Assembly: GCA_018398575.1 (NCBI GenBank)
Contig: JAGTXZ010000020.1
Location: 682,001-746,000, forward strand
Origin: Ampelomyces quisqualis
Taxonomy: Eukaryota > Ascomycota > Dothideomycetes > Pleosporales > Phaeosphaeriaceae
DNA length: 64,000 nucleotides
Direction: 5' to 3'
The notes beneath the pieces are model-generated. The model saw only the letters and a list, made by a program, of their open reading frames with translations, did no database searches and was not told where the DNA came from. Of the stretch, positions 9,839 to 23,026 are shown one piece after another. Within the stretch, counting starts at the first letter, position 1. Each line of letters starts with the position of its first letter. The position numbers and the translations under genes are program-made.

Positions 9839-12016
9839 ATGGCTTTCTTTTGGGTCCAACAGTGGGTAGCACTACCAGTCATATACGAAGGACCAATGGG
9901 CGACATACCTCCTAATCCTCGGCCTCAGGCTTTGGACAGCAGCGCAGTAACCGGTTTTGAGCGTGATGGGAATACAAATCTCCCGACATCGAATGTGTCG
10001 CCGTACAAAATCCAGGACAACAGTACACCATTCTACTCACAACTAAGCGCCATATCCCAAAATTTCCTCGGACCTGACCATCGCTCTCCTGCACATGCGA
10101 CTCCGCAATTCTCGCCCCAAGTACATGGCGCGTCTCCGTTGAACATGGGCCCAATGGCTACGGCTCTGCCAGAATTTGGGACAATTAACAATGCTTTGGC
10201 AACCGCACAAGGCTCACAGTCCATACCACGTTCTCTACCCGGCGCGCCGGCATCTGCTGTGGCCTACAAACTAGGTCAACCCCTTCAGATGCCAGGCCAG
10301 GCCTCAGGCAACATATCTAGTCACCATCCATATGGCAGCGCGTACTTTGTAGGCCCATACCAACAACAAGCTTACCTTCAAGGCACTCAGCAAGGCTATT
10401 CGCCGTTTGTGGGGAACCAGTCTCGTATGCCAGTGACTGGGCTACAAACAGGTTATCAGAACTTGTCAGGGCCGTCACAGTACATGTACTATTCGGCACC
10501 TTATGGGCACCAAACACAATACAATCCTGGATTCCCAAACCAGGGTCAAGCCATGTATGAGAGGAGGGGGAGCATTGCAAGCGCACCGACAGCTTTGAAT
10601 AGCTCATACAACATTGATTACCAACACCATGACGGTAGCTTTGCCAGCACCCGTCTGGGTGTAGGCAGCATGCAAGGTGAGCAGTCTGCAATTGGATCTG
10701 CTTTCAATCCACCTTTTCCTCGAGTACCAGGTAAGAGACATTTTGGTGGATGGAACACGCGTCGAACTTGACTGACTTGAACCAAAGGCATGTCCCTTTC
10801 CTCACCGATCAGTTCAATACCTCGAGGCCCGCCCCGAAAACCAAAACAGTCCGGCCATGCACTTTGGGTCGGGAACCTACCTCCTGGCACAACCGTAGTG
10901 GCGCTCAAAGACCACTTCTCGCGTGAAGCGACAAGGGACATCGAGAGCTTATTTCTGATCTCGAAAAGCAACTGCGCTTTTGTGAATTACCGATCAGAAG
11001 TTTCGTGCACAGCTGCTATGCATCGTTTCCACGATTCGCGCTTCAATGGTGTCCGTCTTGTTTGCCGCTTGCGCCGAAGTTCAGCACCCGCTTCAGGGGT
11101 ACCTACAGGACCTTCATCGATGGTTGGCAGTGAGCAGAGCAATGCCTCTCCGCCGATGACCCCAAAACTTGACAGTGAGGCCACTACCATTTTAAAGGAG
11201 AGTGCTCCCCAGTCATCATCTCAAAATAAGGGCGAGGATGTTCCAGAGCCAGCCAACTCCTCTAGCAAGTACTTCATTGTGAAGAGCTTGACTCTACAAG
11301 ACCTCGAGCTTAGTGTACGAAACGGGATCTGGGCCACTCAGTCGCACAATGAAGACGTCTTGAACAAGGCATTCCAGGTATGCATAAACTCGAGAGCATC
11401 AGTGATACAATACTAACTTGAGCAGACCACAGAGAATGTGTACCTGATCTTCTCGGCGAACAAGTCGGGCGAATACTTTGGGTACGCCCGCATGACCTCA
11501 CCCATCCTGGAGGATGATTCTCCCGTCATTGGCTCGACACCTAAGCCCGACAACTTTATGGACGCACCGGATGTCCCCAAGTCGATTCCGACACCTGCAA
11601 CCGAGTGGGCACCTCGAGGCAAGATCATTGACGACTCGGCGCGCGGCACGATATTCTGGGAGGCAGAGCTTTCCGACACAGAATCCGAAGAGGAAGCACC
11701 AGAGAAAGAAGATAGACAAGCCGAAGGAGACAGTCCTGTGATCGCACAGAGCTGGGGTAAGCCTTTCAAGATTGAATGGCTGTCTACAAACCGCGTACCG
11801 TTTTACCGCACGCGCGGGCTTCGCAACCCTTGGAATGCGAACCGGGAAGTCAAGATTGCGAGGGATGGCACCGAGCTTGAGCCCAGTGTTGGAGACCGAC
11901 TGGTCCAGATGTTCCACCGTCTTGGGGCCGCGAATGCTGGAGCAGCGCTGCCGCCGAACATGATGGCCCCGCACCCACTTGCCGGACCTGTCACTCCTCT
12001 GATGCGCTCGTTCTAA
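9839..12016 (+). CDS. RRM + YTH domain RNA-binding protein (m6A-reader type)
   Basis: Exons 9839(or 9896)-10730, 10788-11377 and 11426-12016 give 690 or 671 residues. I prefer the ATG at 9896, because the sequence just before 9861 looks like an intron acceptor. Residues 1-290 are low complexity (Gln, Ser, Gly, Tyr, Pro), prion-like. An RRM follows (HALWVGNLPPGTTVVALKDH; RNP1-like NCAFVNY). Then comes a YTH domain starting SSKYFIVKSL, with the cage Trp in GIWATQSHNED, the strand YLIFSANKSGEYFGYARM, and the C-terminal block GLRNPWNANREVKIARDG, which is much closer to human YTHDC1 than to YTHDF. Such proteins bind m6A-marked or specific-motif RNA and act in meiotic mRNA turnover or splicing. The domain carries a long acidic insert. 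Both introns have strong sites. Confidence 0.92.
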
Positions 12017-14247
12017 AGCAGACCAACGAACCGGTTTTCGCGCTACCACACTGGCTTCCTACATTGATGGTATTTGCCATGTTGGGAAATGCATTTGTGT
12101 GCATCAGGACTTTGCATGACGATCTTGCGCATACACACACGTTATGCTGCAACTCATTTTTAATGGACAGGAGCTTGATTGGATTTGCCGGACAGGTCCA
12201 TAGGTTCCCTTCACCTGGTCGAGACAAAAAGTCGATGATGCAACGAGTTTTCTTTCTTTTTCGCAGGGGGACACGAGAGACGGAGACGAAGACTTCAGAG
12301 AAAGCGCTTTTCGCTCCCTGTTTGTTGTTTCCCTTCCGCAATTTTTCACTTCATTTCCTAATGTAACATGTGTTTTTTCCAGGCTCACATTCGGCGTTGC
12401 GGTCTTCTGTTACGTAGAAGAAGTTAGTAATGGCATTATTGAAACGATACCTACCACAATCGCATGACGCTACATGCCACTCGCGTGCATCAATTGCATC
12501 AGCACGAAAATTTTGGTAGTACGAGCATTCGTCTCGGGGGCGTCATCCGACCGGCTCATTGCCCCCATCTCCCGTCTCCACACTGCCATTGCATCTTTAC
12601 CTGTCAGCGCCGGAGCAATGACCTGGCTGGCCTTTTCCCGGGTTATCGTCATGTACGTACTACGGAGTACCCCGTAGCTATAGACAAACTGTGATTTCCA
12701 TCTGACCAATCATGAGCAGAACACCACATAGTCGGACAAGTGTCAAACATGTCCCTCTAAGCCTCAGCCCACTGTGGCCAATTTCCTCTCCGTTAGTGTT
12801 CCGTGTGGGGTTCAAGGGCAATCAAAATGGAACTGCAAGCATGACGGTCGCATGTATGCGACCGAGCCGCATTCGCAACCGGTTAACAACAACAACAACA
12901 CTTGTACCGAGCCTTTGTGCCGCGAAACACGTCACCCAGATGGTCAATTTTCCACGTGTTCAACCAATGTCGAAATCAAAACCCGCCGTGTGTGTGTCTG
13001 CACCATGACAGCCTTGCATAGCCCTACAGTGACACGACACACCCTGCATTCGAGCCCAACACACCACACCCCCTCTGATCACTTGCCCCAACCGCTCACG
13101 GAGTCCACGAGCACACTCTCAAACCCCCCCTTTCTTCTGCGTCCCATGATACTATTCTTACGCAGTACGCAGCGCAGACCGTCATGCCCCTACATGCAGC
13201 GTGGTCCAGCACGTCTAGGATCCCACTACACGTACTCTGTGAATCTCGACGCATCCAGACGTTCCAGACCGCGCTTTGCGGTCCCGCCGCACAGACGCGT
13301 ACGGGACACGACTTTTGCCCATGAGGGAGCGTGCGTGTGGCTGTGCGAGACTAGGAGTAGATGAGGAGTAGTGCGCGGGGAGGCCGCTGTCACTGCTTAT
13401 TTTTTGCACAGCCTAGACGGGGTGTGGCTTGACGGGTGGATGATGAGCTTTGCGCGTGTGTGCGGAGTGGGGAAAAAAGAAATACGTAGGGTGTTGGATG
13501 ATGATGTTGCGAGTTGGGGTGCGTGTGTGGCTGGGCTTTTGATCTGGGACAAACTGAAGACGAGATTGGTAGGAGGGTAATGGGATATCGACGTGCTGAT
13601 GCACTGTATCAGGAGTACGTATGTGCAAATGTACACACGTACTTGTCGCGTGAGTACGTGTATCGGTCGTTTTAGCGGGAGACTTGACATGTAGTTAGTT
13701 GTCAACTTCTTGTCCAGCTTGTGCTTCAAAGGTCTACGGCCAGCAAATAGCTGCTCCGAAAACGTGGCTTGTTATAAACGCACCCGACCCCGTTCTCTAG
13801 TGCAAGCGGCAAGCTCAATACTCCGTACAGGACTCTTAACACGAGTGGAAGAGCTTATCCGTCGGAAAGACCCCAAAATGTTGCTTGCGTACCCGCCTGC
13901 GCAGGAGGAGTGATGGAGCTGGAAGAGAGACGAGGAAGTTAGTACGATTGATCTTGGGAAAACCGGCGAAGACTAAGCCAGGAAGTGCACAGTGCAGTTA
14001 CACTATCACTGTCTTGTCTTGTATGACTGCAAAAAGAACAGAAAAGGTTTGATTCATAGCCTCGCGGCGTGGTGAAGGCCCGTCTACAAGCAGTTGGAAC
14101 GCCTGCGGCTACAACAAATATACCAAAACACATCCTCCCATGAGGCATAGATTTCTCCCTTTTGAACAGATACCGATCCCTGCAAATATACACCTGCCAG
14201 ACAGTCAAGTCACTCACCCCAACGCAAGGTCATCGCCTGCCTTTCGC
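12017..14247. other. Gene-poor stretch, 2.2 kb
   Basis: Between the convergent 3' ends of the YTH and HIRAN-helicase genes. The open frame 12774-13364 (+, 196 residues) is Thr/Ser/Pro-rich, lacks any domain, and overlaps others, so I leave it out. There are AAC-triplet (12886-12900) and ACACGT-type simple sequences, and TACGGAGTAC-like motifs near 12659 and 13818. Nothing else is recognisable. Confidence 0.5.
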
Positions 14248-17233
14248 CTACGTTTGGACAGGCGCTTGACTCCCTTGCGACGACTGACCAAGCAGCCTCA
14301 TAAGATCCTGCACGCCCGCACCAGCAGCTCTCTTCTTCTTCTTTCCGCCGTCCTTCTCTGCGAACGCGAGGCTCATGAGCTTTCTCTTCTCTTCTTGAAT
14401 GCCTAGCACGCGCTCTTCCACGCTGCCTTCGACGACCAAGCGGAAGACTTTTGTCTCGCGCTTTTGGCCGAGGCGATGCACGCGATCGACGGCTTGGTCC
14501 TCAATCGCTGGTGCCCACCAACTGTCCGCCATGATGACTTGGTTTGCAGCAACGAGGTTAAGTCCGACACTGCAGACGGCGAGAGAGGCCAGCATAATTG
14601 TGGTAGAATCGTCGCTGTCAAGAGCTTCGAGGGCGGCATCGCGTTGAGTCGCCGACATGCTGCCGTCGATACGTGTAAACTTCAGCCCATGCAGAGCAAG
14701 TTGCGGCTGGAGCAAGTCGAGGAACGAGGTCCACTGACTAAAGACAATGGTTTTGTTGCTTGGGTCCTGAGCTGTTGCTTTGAGGATGTCTAATAGTGCC
14801 TCAACTTTACTTGAAGCATTCTTTTCTAGCGAAGTCTTGTCGTCGAGTTGCTCTTGAGTAAGTGGCTCTGGCTTCTTGGAAGTCTCTTGTGCAGGCTTCA
14901 CTGTGGTGGTAGCGAGAGACTCAAGCTCAGCTCGACACATTGGACACTTCTTCTGTCCCTCGATAACGCGCTCTATGCAGTTGGTGCAGAAGCTGTGAGC
15001 GCATTTGGTAATGACAGGATCTTTGAAGGTGTCCAGACATATCGGGCAGTCTTCCTGCGAGTCGACAAGGAGCTGGAGCATCTTTTGCAAGGCTACTTTG
15101 TTCTCTTCGGTAAGGTCGACGATACCCTCAGCTTCCAGCTGCTTCATGATTGAATCTAAGCGCTCTTCTCCGACGAGCTTCCAGTGATTGCATAACTGTC
15201 GCATGCGAAGGAGGACTTCTAAGAGATGACGGTAGGTGTCCGCGCCCTTCTGACCACCGATGTTTTTACGATAGATATCGAGTGTGCCTTTGGCCTGGGC
15301 TTCAAGCGCATCGTACTTCTCTTGTTCATGGACATGTAGTTTGATTTTGTGGACGTACTCTGATAGCTCAGGTAAGCGCAAGTCGATGAAAGACATCTCC
15401 TTCTTCCGTCGTAGGCAGACACCAGACATGAGAAGCTGTAGAGCTCGGTTGCCCAGCGGTTCGCCTTGTAGAACAGGACGCATGATCGCACCGTGAAAGA
15501 TATCGAAGCTATCAAGACCGCCAGACAGCCGAAGAAAGCGCACAAGACTGTAGAGGTCCTTGAGATTATTGATGATCGGTGTGCCAGTAAGGGCCCACCG
15601 AGATTGAGCCATGAGATTTGTGACCGCAATGGTCCTCTTCGCTTTTGGATTGCGAATAGAGTGACCCTCGTCGAGGATGACACGGCGCCACTTTACAGAA
15701 AAGACGCCAGATTGCCGTGGGAGGTTCGTCGATTTATGTGAGTACCATTCAGACGAGACCGAGTCATAGGTGCTAATAACCACGTCGTAGTTCTCGATCT
15801 GCTTCGGCGTAATGGGTTGCTTGCGAGTGCCGTGCCAGAACATGACACGCAAAGCATGCTCAGGCCTTACGTGCTTCTTCATCTGAGTGCTCCAGTTACT
15901 CATGACCGATACTGGCGCGAGAATCAGTGTAGCATTGCACGAGTCGGATGCCGTGCGGCCAAGCTCACGATCGGCCATGATGAGCGCAATTGTTTGGATG
16001 GTCTTTCCCAGACCCATGTCATCTGCCAGTATACCTCCTGATGCGAAAGCTGGGCTGGTAACAGAAAAGTTTGTCGCCAGGTTGGTGAAGGCATTTGGTA
16101 TGCGTGGATGACGCTGCCACAACTGTACCACGTCCTTGGTGCCTTGAGCTGGAGGCTGGGGCGATTCCTTGTCGAGCATCCAGTGCAGGCCCTGAAGCTG
16201 GAAGGGGTGCAACTCTGTGAGCAGAGTGGTAGGCTGCTTTGCTTTGGGCATTGATGCCTATGAACTGTCAGCAAGAGCTTGTGAAAATTGAAAACTGGAT
16301 ATTTACCAGATCCTCTTCCTTGACACCATATTTCTCGACCGCTTGTTCGACATTCCTCGGATTGTACCGCTCACTGCCACCAACGATATCTTCGAGTGTG
16401 GGACCCAGACCGAAGCCTGCTTGTGAAGATCCCGCCATGAACTCTGCCATGCCATTTTCATGACTCTGGCCGGCCACGCCCACGACAGCGCCACCATTTT
16501 TCTTTGCTCGCTTGGCAGCCTCTTTGGCGAGCTTCTCCCTCTCCTTTGCAGCGGCGGCCTCTTTGCGCTTGCGATCGGCAGCATGACCAACCGGGAGCTT
16601 GTCGGCGCGCATCTGGCTCACGAGGTTCTCACGTTCCACCGGCTCGTTCGTGCCATAAAATTTGAGTTCAATGGGACAATCGAATTCGCCTTTGGCGCCA
16701 GTGATTTGTGCCTCGATCAGGAGGCTGCGGTTATCGAGATACTTTGCCAGCTTTGCTGCGACGAGTTTCGGAAGGTGGCCGATCTGCGTGCCTTGTACAT
16801 TCAAAACGCGAATCGCGTTGCGGTCGTAGGCGTTGTTCGGCTCCCTCCGCACCATGACCATTTCGCCAACCGTCGCATAGCCATCGTAGTATCGGACACC
16901 CACAATCTTGTGATGCATCACTCCATACAGGGTCCAAGTATACTCCTGCTCAGACATGCCCTGGGTAGCTGACACGTCTTCCTCATCATCATCGTCGATG
17001 TACACAGGATCCTGTTGTGACGCGCCCGAAGACGAGCCGTGGGTTGCTGCTGTGCGTGGCTGCTTCGGCGCGCGACCATATGGCGAGCTGTGTGCTGATG
17101 GCGCGTAGCCTTGGGATGACGCGGCGTGGCCGTATCCGTGCGAGCTTGACGCGTGCGCATACGCTTGCGACGAGTACGCGGGGTTGTTGTCGGTCAGATC
17201 AATGGCTTCGGCGTGGCGCTTTTGGGGAGGCAT
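14248..17233 (-). CDS. Rad5/HLTF-like HIRAN-SNF2-RING DNA translocase
   Basis: Exons 17233-16307 and 16257-14248 give 978 residues. The 49-base intron is in phase 0. Order of parts: Ser/Tyr-rich N-terminus with an acidic patch; HIRAN domain about 100-205 (YGVMHHKIVGVRYYDGYATV ... NAYDRNAIRVLN); Lys/Ala coiled segment; SNF2 ATPase with Walker A DDMGLGKTIQTIALI near residue 390 and DEGH box LDEGHSIRN near 490; C3HC4 RING near 715-755 (CPICLDTFKDP ... CAHSFCTNC ... CPMC) inserted between the ATPase lobes; helicase C-terminal lobe ending DQAVDRVHRLGQKRETKVFR. This is the layout of yeast Rad5 and human HLTF, which regress stalled forks and poly-ubiquitinate PCNA in error-free damage tolerance. It lacks the long N-terminal extension of yeast Rad5 and is nearer HLTF in layout. 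It may instead be a fungal paralogue. Confidence 0.93.
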
Positions 17234-17555
17234 GGTGAAGGGCGGTGGAGAGTGGACGCGCGAGGTCGGAGGCCTGCCGTGCCCGGCAGTGATGAGATGT
17301 TGATGGCGCAGTGGTGGGGGCCCGGCCTGGAGCGGAATGGTTGGGGTGAGCTACACGCATAGGCCCCACGGGCGAACTAGTGGCTAGAACACGCTAAGGG
17401 CGCGAAGTCACGGCAACATGTCACATGTTTGTGTGACCTCCATTTGGCACCATGCGAAAGGTCATTGCGATGTCAGAGAGGCACTGACAAGGGCTCGAAT
17501 TTCTATCCACCACTGTTTACAACATGCCCGCTCCACTTCGCCCTGTGAAAGTCCC
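17234..17555. other. Tandem spacer between helicase start and GDB1 stop
   Basis: 322 bases on the minus-strand side: promoter of the helicase gene and 3' end of the debranching-enzyme gene upstream of it. No other feature seen. Confidence 0.5.
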
Positions 17556-20500
17556 TCATCGCTGGACCTCCTCAACTTCATACTCACGCGCGTCCTGGAA
17601 CACGTCGATTATGCAACTAGCAGACCACGACTGCGTTGGACAGGAGTCGCCGCAGAACTCGCCATTCTGCTGTGTCAGCTCCGTCAAGCCGGCCCAGGGA
17701 CTCTCCTGGATCGCTTTCATGCATCCGGCCAGGCGACGAGTGACCTGTTGGTAGCTCTCCACGCGCTCTTCAGGCGTGTTGCGGCGCATGAGGTCGAATT
17801 TGAGCAGTGCGCGAAGGAAGAAGCCCGTTGGCCACACCCATTCAGGACCTTGGTGGTAATTCCTGCCCTTTGAAGTGTGGAAGTCCGTCGAGTCTTCACT
17901 GTTGATATAGTATCCTCGGTAGTTGAGATCAGAGGGATCGAGAGTCTTCATACCCTGGGGTCCAAGGAGAACTCGATCACACATTTGGAGCGCATACAAA
18001 GCATGCTCTGGAACAAACAGATCCGGTGCAACCGACATGGCCACGGGGAAGTTGGGCCGCAGCTGGTAATCTTCGTACTCCTTTCCAGATCGGTAGAGAT
18101 CCTTGTAGATGCCGCGACGGTTGACAATCTTGGAGTTGACGTCGTAGTTCTTGTCCTCTTCCTGCGTGCGTGGTACGTAGAATGCGCGCTCAAAGTTGGC
18201 TTTGATCTTGTCCGCCCAGGCCTTGTAGGTAATGGTCTCTTTACCATCGGGCAGTGTCACGCCCTCGTATTTGAACTTGCCTTGCACGTACAGCTCAGAG
18301 CACCAGCGAACCGTGCTGTACAGCATTCCAATCATTTCGACTGGCGCGCCGTCTCGGGGTGTACCTGGTACACCCTTGCTGCCGGCCTTCTCACTTTCAC
18401 CCATCTTGTCCATCCAAGTTCCGCAATTGTGTTGGTTGCCACCAAATATGAGACCTGTATCCCAATCGGTCCATATCTTGATGTTGAAGCCTTCCGACTT
18501 CATCTGGCTGTCGATGTTCGGCCCAGCGTCATACTCGCGGAACTCTATTCCAGAAGCATGTCGCTGCAGTGCTTCTTGTATAATGTCCTCAATGGTCGAC
18601 GATACCGAGTAGGCTCGCTTATCGTTGTGCGGGAACCATGTGTCATCGTAGGGGAAGAAACGGCGCCGAACCTTCTCTTGGAGAAGATTGAGACCGTTCG
18701 GTACAATCTTGGTGTAGTCCTGTATGTTCTGCAAGCACCACCAAATTGAGTCTCGGGAGTTATACCGCGGGTTCACACCACTGCCTAGAAGATTGGGAAC
18801 CATGCCGTGCTTGAGGACACTGGCGAAGCACATGATGTGTTCCCTGGCGTCAGCGTATCTTCCAGTGCCCATGAACAGACCTCGGGCTGAGATAGTGATA
18901 TCACGGCCCCAGCAACGAGCCCAACTGACGGCGAAGTGAGGAAGTCCAGCAGCCATACTTGGTACACTCTTGTCTGGCCATACGGAGGCACTCTTCACGT
19001 ACCCAGTGACCTGAACGCTGACAAGTGCAAGACTCTTCAGGAAGTTGTTCCCGTTGCGAACGTTTTCGCCCATGAGCTCAATCGCACGGTCGACTGCCGC
19101 GTTGTAGGCGGTCTGAATCACAAGCGCGAAGTAACGAGGGAGCATGAAGTTCGGTAGCTTGCGGATAGCATCAAATCGCTCCTTGAGCCACTTAGCGGGC
19201 GCTTTGACATGAGAATATTGCCGCTTCGACGCAGCACGCTCGAGTCGACCGACGCAGTAGTCTAGTGCCCATTGGCCTTCTCGTAGATGGTTGCAAAGTG
19301 GATGACCCAAGTTATTGTCATTGACGATGTCGCGCAGGGGGCTCCACCAACCTTGCAGGCCGGCATATACCAACTTGCCGTGGCCTGGGATGTCGTATAC
19401 TCCATCTTTGCCATCTGATGCATCAAGTTCTTCGGCATCGGCACGGTACAGAATGAAGTTGAGGTCGGTCAAGCTGACGTTGCGGAACGCTTCCCGAGCC
19501 CCGGTGGTAACGTGTTTGTCCAGGCCATCAGCGTGCTCGGCGCTTGGAACCCATGTCTCGAAGATCGCGATACTTCCAGGAGGAAACTTGTCTGGGATGC
19601 TGATGGTCGTTGATCCACCCGCCGACTCAATGTTCACACCTTGGAGGTTGTTCGTCTTAGCAGGGAGACCACGCAACGTCGTCTTGTCGCCAATGACACG
19701 AGCTCTCGTCTCTTGGCTATTGTCGACATCCAGATTCCATGCACCGATGAGCTTGGCGCTGGTGCCGGGCAGTTTTGTCTGACCAAAGCCTCCATTGCCA
19801 TTGCCGTATCCGGGAAAAGCGGTATGCGCAATGAGGAAGTAGCCTTCCCTGGTGTGAGGGTTGACGCGATGGACAGTAATGTATTCCTGGTCGTGGTGGA
19901 TGTATGTCTCTGTAAATTCTTCTTTGCCCATCTTCACATGGATCTCGTTGATGATCTTCCGGACGCCACCAATACCGCCCTCTCCGGCTTGGGCTTTGAT
20001 GGGTCCACCAGTGGAATTGATCGAGGAATACAGCCTCTTCTCGTGGACCAGCTCGATTAGCTCAGGGTAAACTTCGTCGAAGCCAAACACACTGCCGGTT
20101 GCGCAAGAGCACATGGCAACGAGTGCGGCGGTTGGAAGCGTATCGCGAGCATCTCTCTTCTGCGCCGGTGTTTCGTTGTCGTGTGTGCAATCCATGAACA
20201 GCGCATGTACGGGGCTGCGCTTGATTCTCTTGACGATCTGATGCTTTTCACTGCCAGTGGCAGCATCACTGTGATCTGCATTGAGTACTTCGTCTGTCTC
20301 GAAGCTGCCAATCGGGACGCCACCATGGCGATGCACAAGTCGACTCAGTTCTTGCGTGCTCCAGGCTTGCATAGCCTCACGAATAAGACATGAGATGCCT
20401 AGACGCATGACAAACTTGAAGTCCATCTCCTCAGAACCAGAGAACAGCTCTGCGCAGACAAAGAGGTTAGGATTGACAAGACGTGCTTGATCAAGCATAT

Positions 20501-22314
20501 ATTCAGCGAGATGAATAGGCGTCGAGTGACAGTTGTCAATTCGAAAGCCCTGGAAGTACTTCGCCATCAGTCGGGTGTACTTGGCCATGTGTTCCCAAAG
20601 GAAGGGGTTATCCTCGGGACCAGATCCATATCGGAGCTTGACGCAATCACCCCAAACAATGACCTCTCTTCTTAGGTATGCACGAGATTTTGGTCCGGCG
20701 TTGTCTCGCATCGCATCGGCTGCCCATACCCAGCCATTGTTCACGAGCGCGAGAGCTTCAGGGTTGTGCTTCTTGGTAGTTTCGTTGAGTGGTAATCGGG
20801 TGAAGTAGGGTTCGATGAGTGGATTTGCGTCGTTGACTTCGCCGAGCTTGGGACCATGGGCATCTAACCGGACATACTTGATCCGGTTGAAGAGTTGCTC
20901 CAGGATCTCGTTTGCGTCTCCGTCGTACTCCTTGTAGAATGGGAGGTTCAGCTCGTTGAGGATGGCAGTGATCGTGTCCTGTGCGGTCCGCTCGTCAGGC
21001 GTACTGCTAGTGCGGCTGTCGTGTCGACCAAAGAGAGCACAAACGAGTCCAGCTCCAGCAGCTGGATCGATATGGCGCCTATACCGTTCGCCCATCCTGT
21101 CGCCGCCAACCAAAGCGTGGTCGACCAGCCAATCAGCCTTCAGCTTTAACGGCCAGTCCTTGACGGCGTCGAGACCGCGAAGACCTGCTTCACTAAAGCT
21201 CCCCTCGGGAAACGAAGCTTGGCCTGCAACCCATTTCTCGAGAATAGCTCTTGTGTCCCTCTGCACATCCACGACGTAGTACTCCCACAACCTCAGTTTG
21301 TTAAGTACATGGTCCTTGACGCCTTCCATGACTCTCAGAAGGTCGCCCTCACTTTCGAAATTGGTCGGCAAACCATGTGAGGACAATTCCGCGCCGAATT
21401 TGAGCAAAGCCGTGTCCAGCTCAAGAGCAGGCCTGAGGTGAGGCGCGGTATCGACGTTGTAACCAGACTCTGGATGCTCCTCGAGCCACTTGCTGTTGTT
21501 GGCGGTGTGGTTCCAGACGACGTCGGTCATCGCCAGCATGTTGAACTCGGTGTGCATCTTCTCGATCATCTCTGCGACATCCTTCTCGCCATTGGGAAAC
21601 ATGGCAGCATCGAACGCCAGCTGGTTGTAGATACTGTATGGCGAGTTTGATGAGCCTCGAATCGCAAGGGGCGTGAAATGCACCATGTTGTAGCCACGCT
21701 GGCTGATGCCGCGCAGGTGGTTGTCCCAGTCGGTGGGGTATTCGCCCATGAACTTGGACAGGGTGGAGAAGACAATGACTCCCTCCACTGGTAACTGCTC
21801 GCCCTGAAGCTCAAGCCTGGGACAGACATCGATGTAGTAGGTGGGAGTGCGCGTGGGTTCAGGTGATGTGACATCAGTAAATGACCACTGCGGAAGTGGC
21901 GTGTAGGTTGTGTAGAACGAGAAGGCATTGGCCTCGTGAACAGGAACATCGATTTCGGTGATGCCGTTGAAGTCTGGTTGCAGTCTGTATTGATCTTTCA
22001 GCCACGCGCGGGTGGGAAGTTTGGTGACAGGTAACCTACTTGTATTCTCGGTATTTGCTGCGCTCAAACTTCTCGCCCTGGGCTGGAATGTTGACCCAAA
22101 GGCTGCCTTGACGACATATGGAGCTTGTACCCTGGATCTGGAAGCGAACAGAGTATGCAGGCGTGGTTGGAGGTGGTAGGTAAATATAGGATCCGGGCAC
22201 ATCTGGTGCGCCTGAGTCGGTCAAGGGCAGCAGATACGCCGTCTGCGATGTCTGCGATGCCGTTTCTGGCGGCACAGACGTGGTGAGGGTTGCCAGTTTG
22301 TTAGCGAGAGACAT
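17556..22314 (-). CDS. GDB1: Glycogen debranching enzyme (4-alpha-glucanotransferase / amylo-1,6-glucosidase)
   Basis: Exons 22314-22040 and 21984-17556 give 1567 residues, close to the 1536 of yeast Gdb1. The 55-base intron (GTAGGT...TACAG) is shown by the join REYK-LQPDFNGITEIDVP, a conserved strand. The frame upstream of the second exon can be misread as coding. N-terminal glucanotransferase half (GH13 type): AMTDVVWNHTANNSKWL, nucleophile Asp in GFRIDNCHSTP near residue 590, acid Glu in CAELFSGSEE, and FMDCTHDNETP. C-terminal GDE_C half (glucosidase, GH133): FAVSWARCWGRDITISARG and PEWVWPTGFFLRALL. Cytosolic enzyme that finishes glycogen breakdown: it moves maltotriosyl units and then frees the branch glucose. 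The ATG chosen is the first in frame and gives the usual short N-terminal region. Full length, no lesions. Confidence 0.97.
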
Positions 22315-23026
22315 GATGACTTCGGTGGGCTGGCTGGTAAACAATGGCAAAATGTGCAATAGGTATTATGCGGCGTGATGATATGACAGGTAATGTGGAT
22401 GTGGAGAACAAGGTTGTTGGAGCAGAGACGACTCTTGCAAGCCAATTGGAGTTTTAAACCGCCACCCACGCGAATGAGGGACAATTGCCCTCTGCGATGC
22501 GATGTGAAGCAGGAACGGACAGTGTTTGATCGGCGGTGGGAGTCGCGAAGCAGCGAACTGCACCTGGCACGCTTGACAGGTACCCGCTGCAGACGTCATT
22601 GCTCTGGATGCCCCACCAGCCCCACCGCCCGGGTTGACTTCGGTTCGCTAAGTTAGCGGCCGCCGCTTAGCTCTTCCCAGGGACAACAGGTCGCCTCGGT
22701 GCCTCGCACGTGATTACCCAGCGCATCCACGTTGCAAGGCTCACAGCAGGTCCTGGTTGATCTCACACACTTGAAGGCCCCGGAACCAAAGTCTTTCACC
22801 CTCGTACGTTCGAAGAGAATGACCAGACCAAGGCACCTTCCACTCACCCTCCAGATAGGAAAGAGCTCTGCGTGATGCCAACAACTCCTTCTCCGATTCG
22901 TGATACGGCCGTCGTTATGGCCGTCTTTCTTCTCCACGGCTAACCTCTTCCTGATCGGCTACAGCTGTCCAGCTTAGATGATCATTTACTTTTAGACCCA
23001 ATCCGCACCCAAGACCAGGCACAATC
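22315..23026. promoter_or_regulatory. Divergent promoter region, GDB1 / two-TM protein
   Basis: About 710 bases between the GDB1 start and the start of the small membrane protein gene. It should hold both promoters. No gene, repeat or RNA seen in it. Confidence 0.5.

Noticed and set aside
12774..13364. 196-residue open frame in the 12-14 kb spacer
   Set aside because: No domain, Thr/Ser/Pro-rich from simple sequence, and no splice or promoter support.
15600..15700. DEGH instead of DEAH in the SNF2 motif II of the HIRAN helicase
   Set aside because: DEGH is the normal form in Rad5/HLTF-type proteins, so it is not a lesion.
17877..18749. 290-residue open frame antisense to GDB1
   Set aside because: It is a mirror frame of a strongly conserved coding region and has no domain.
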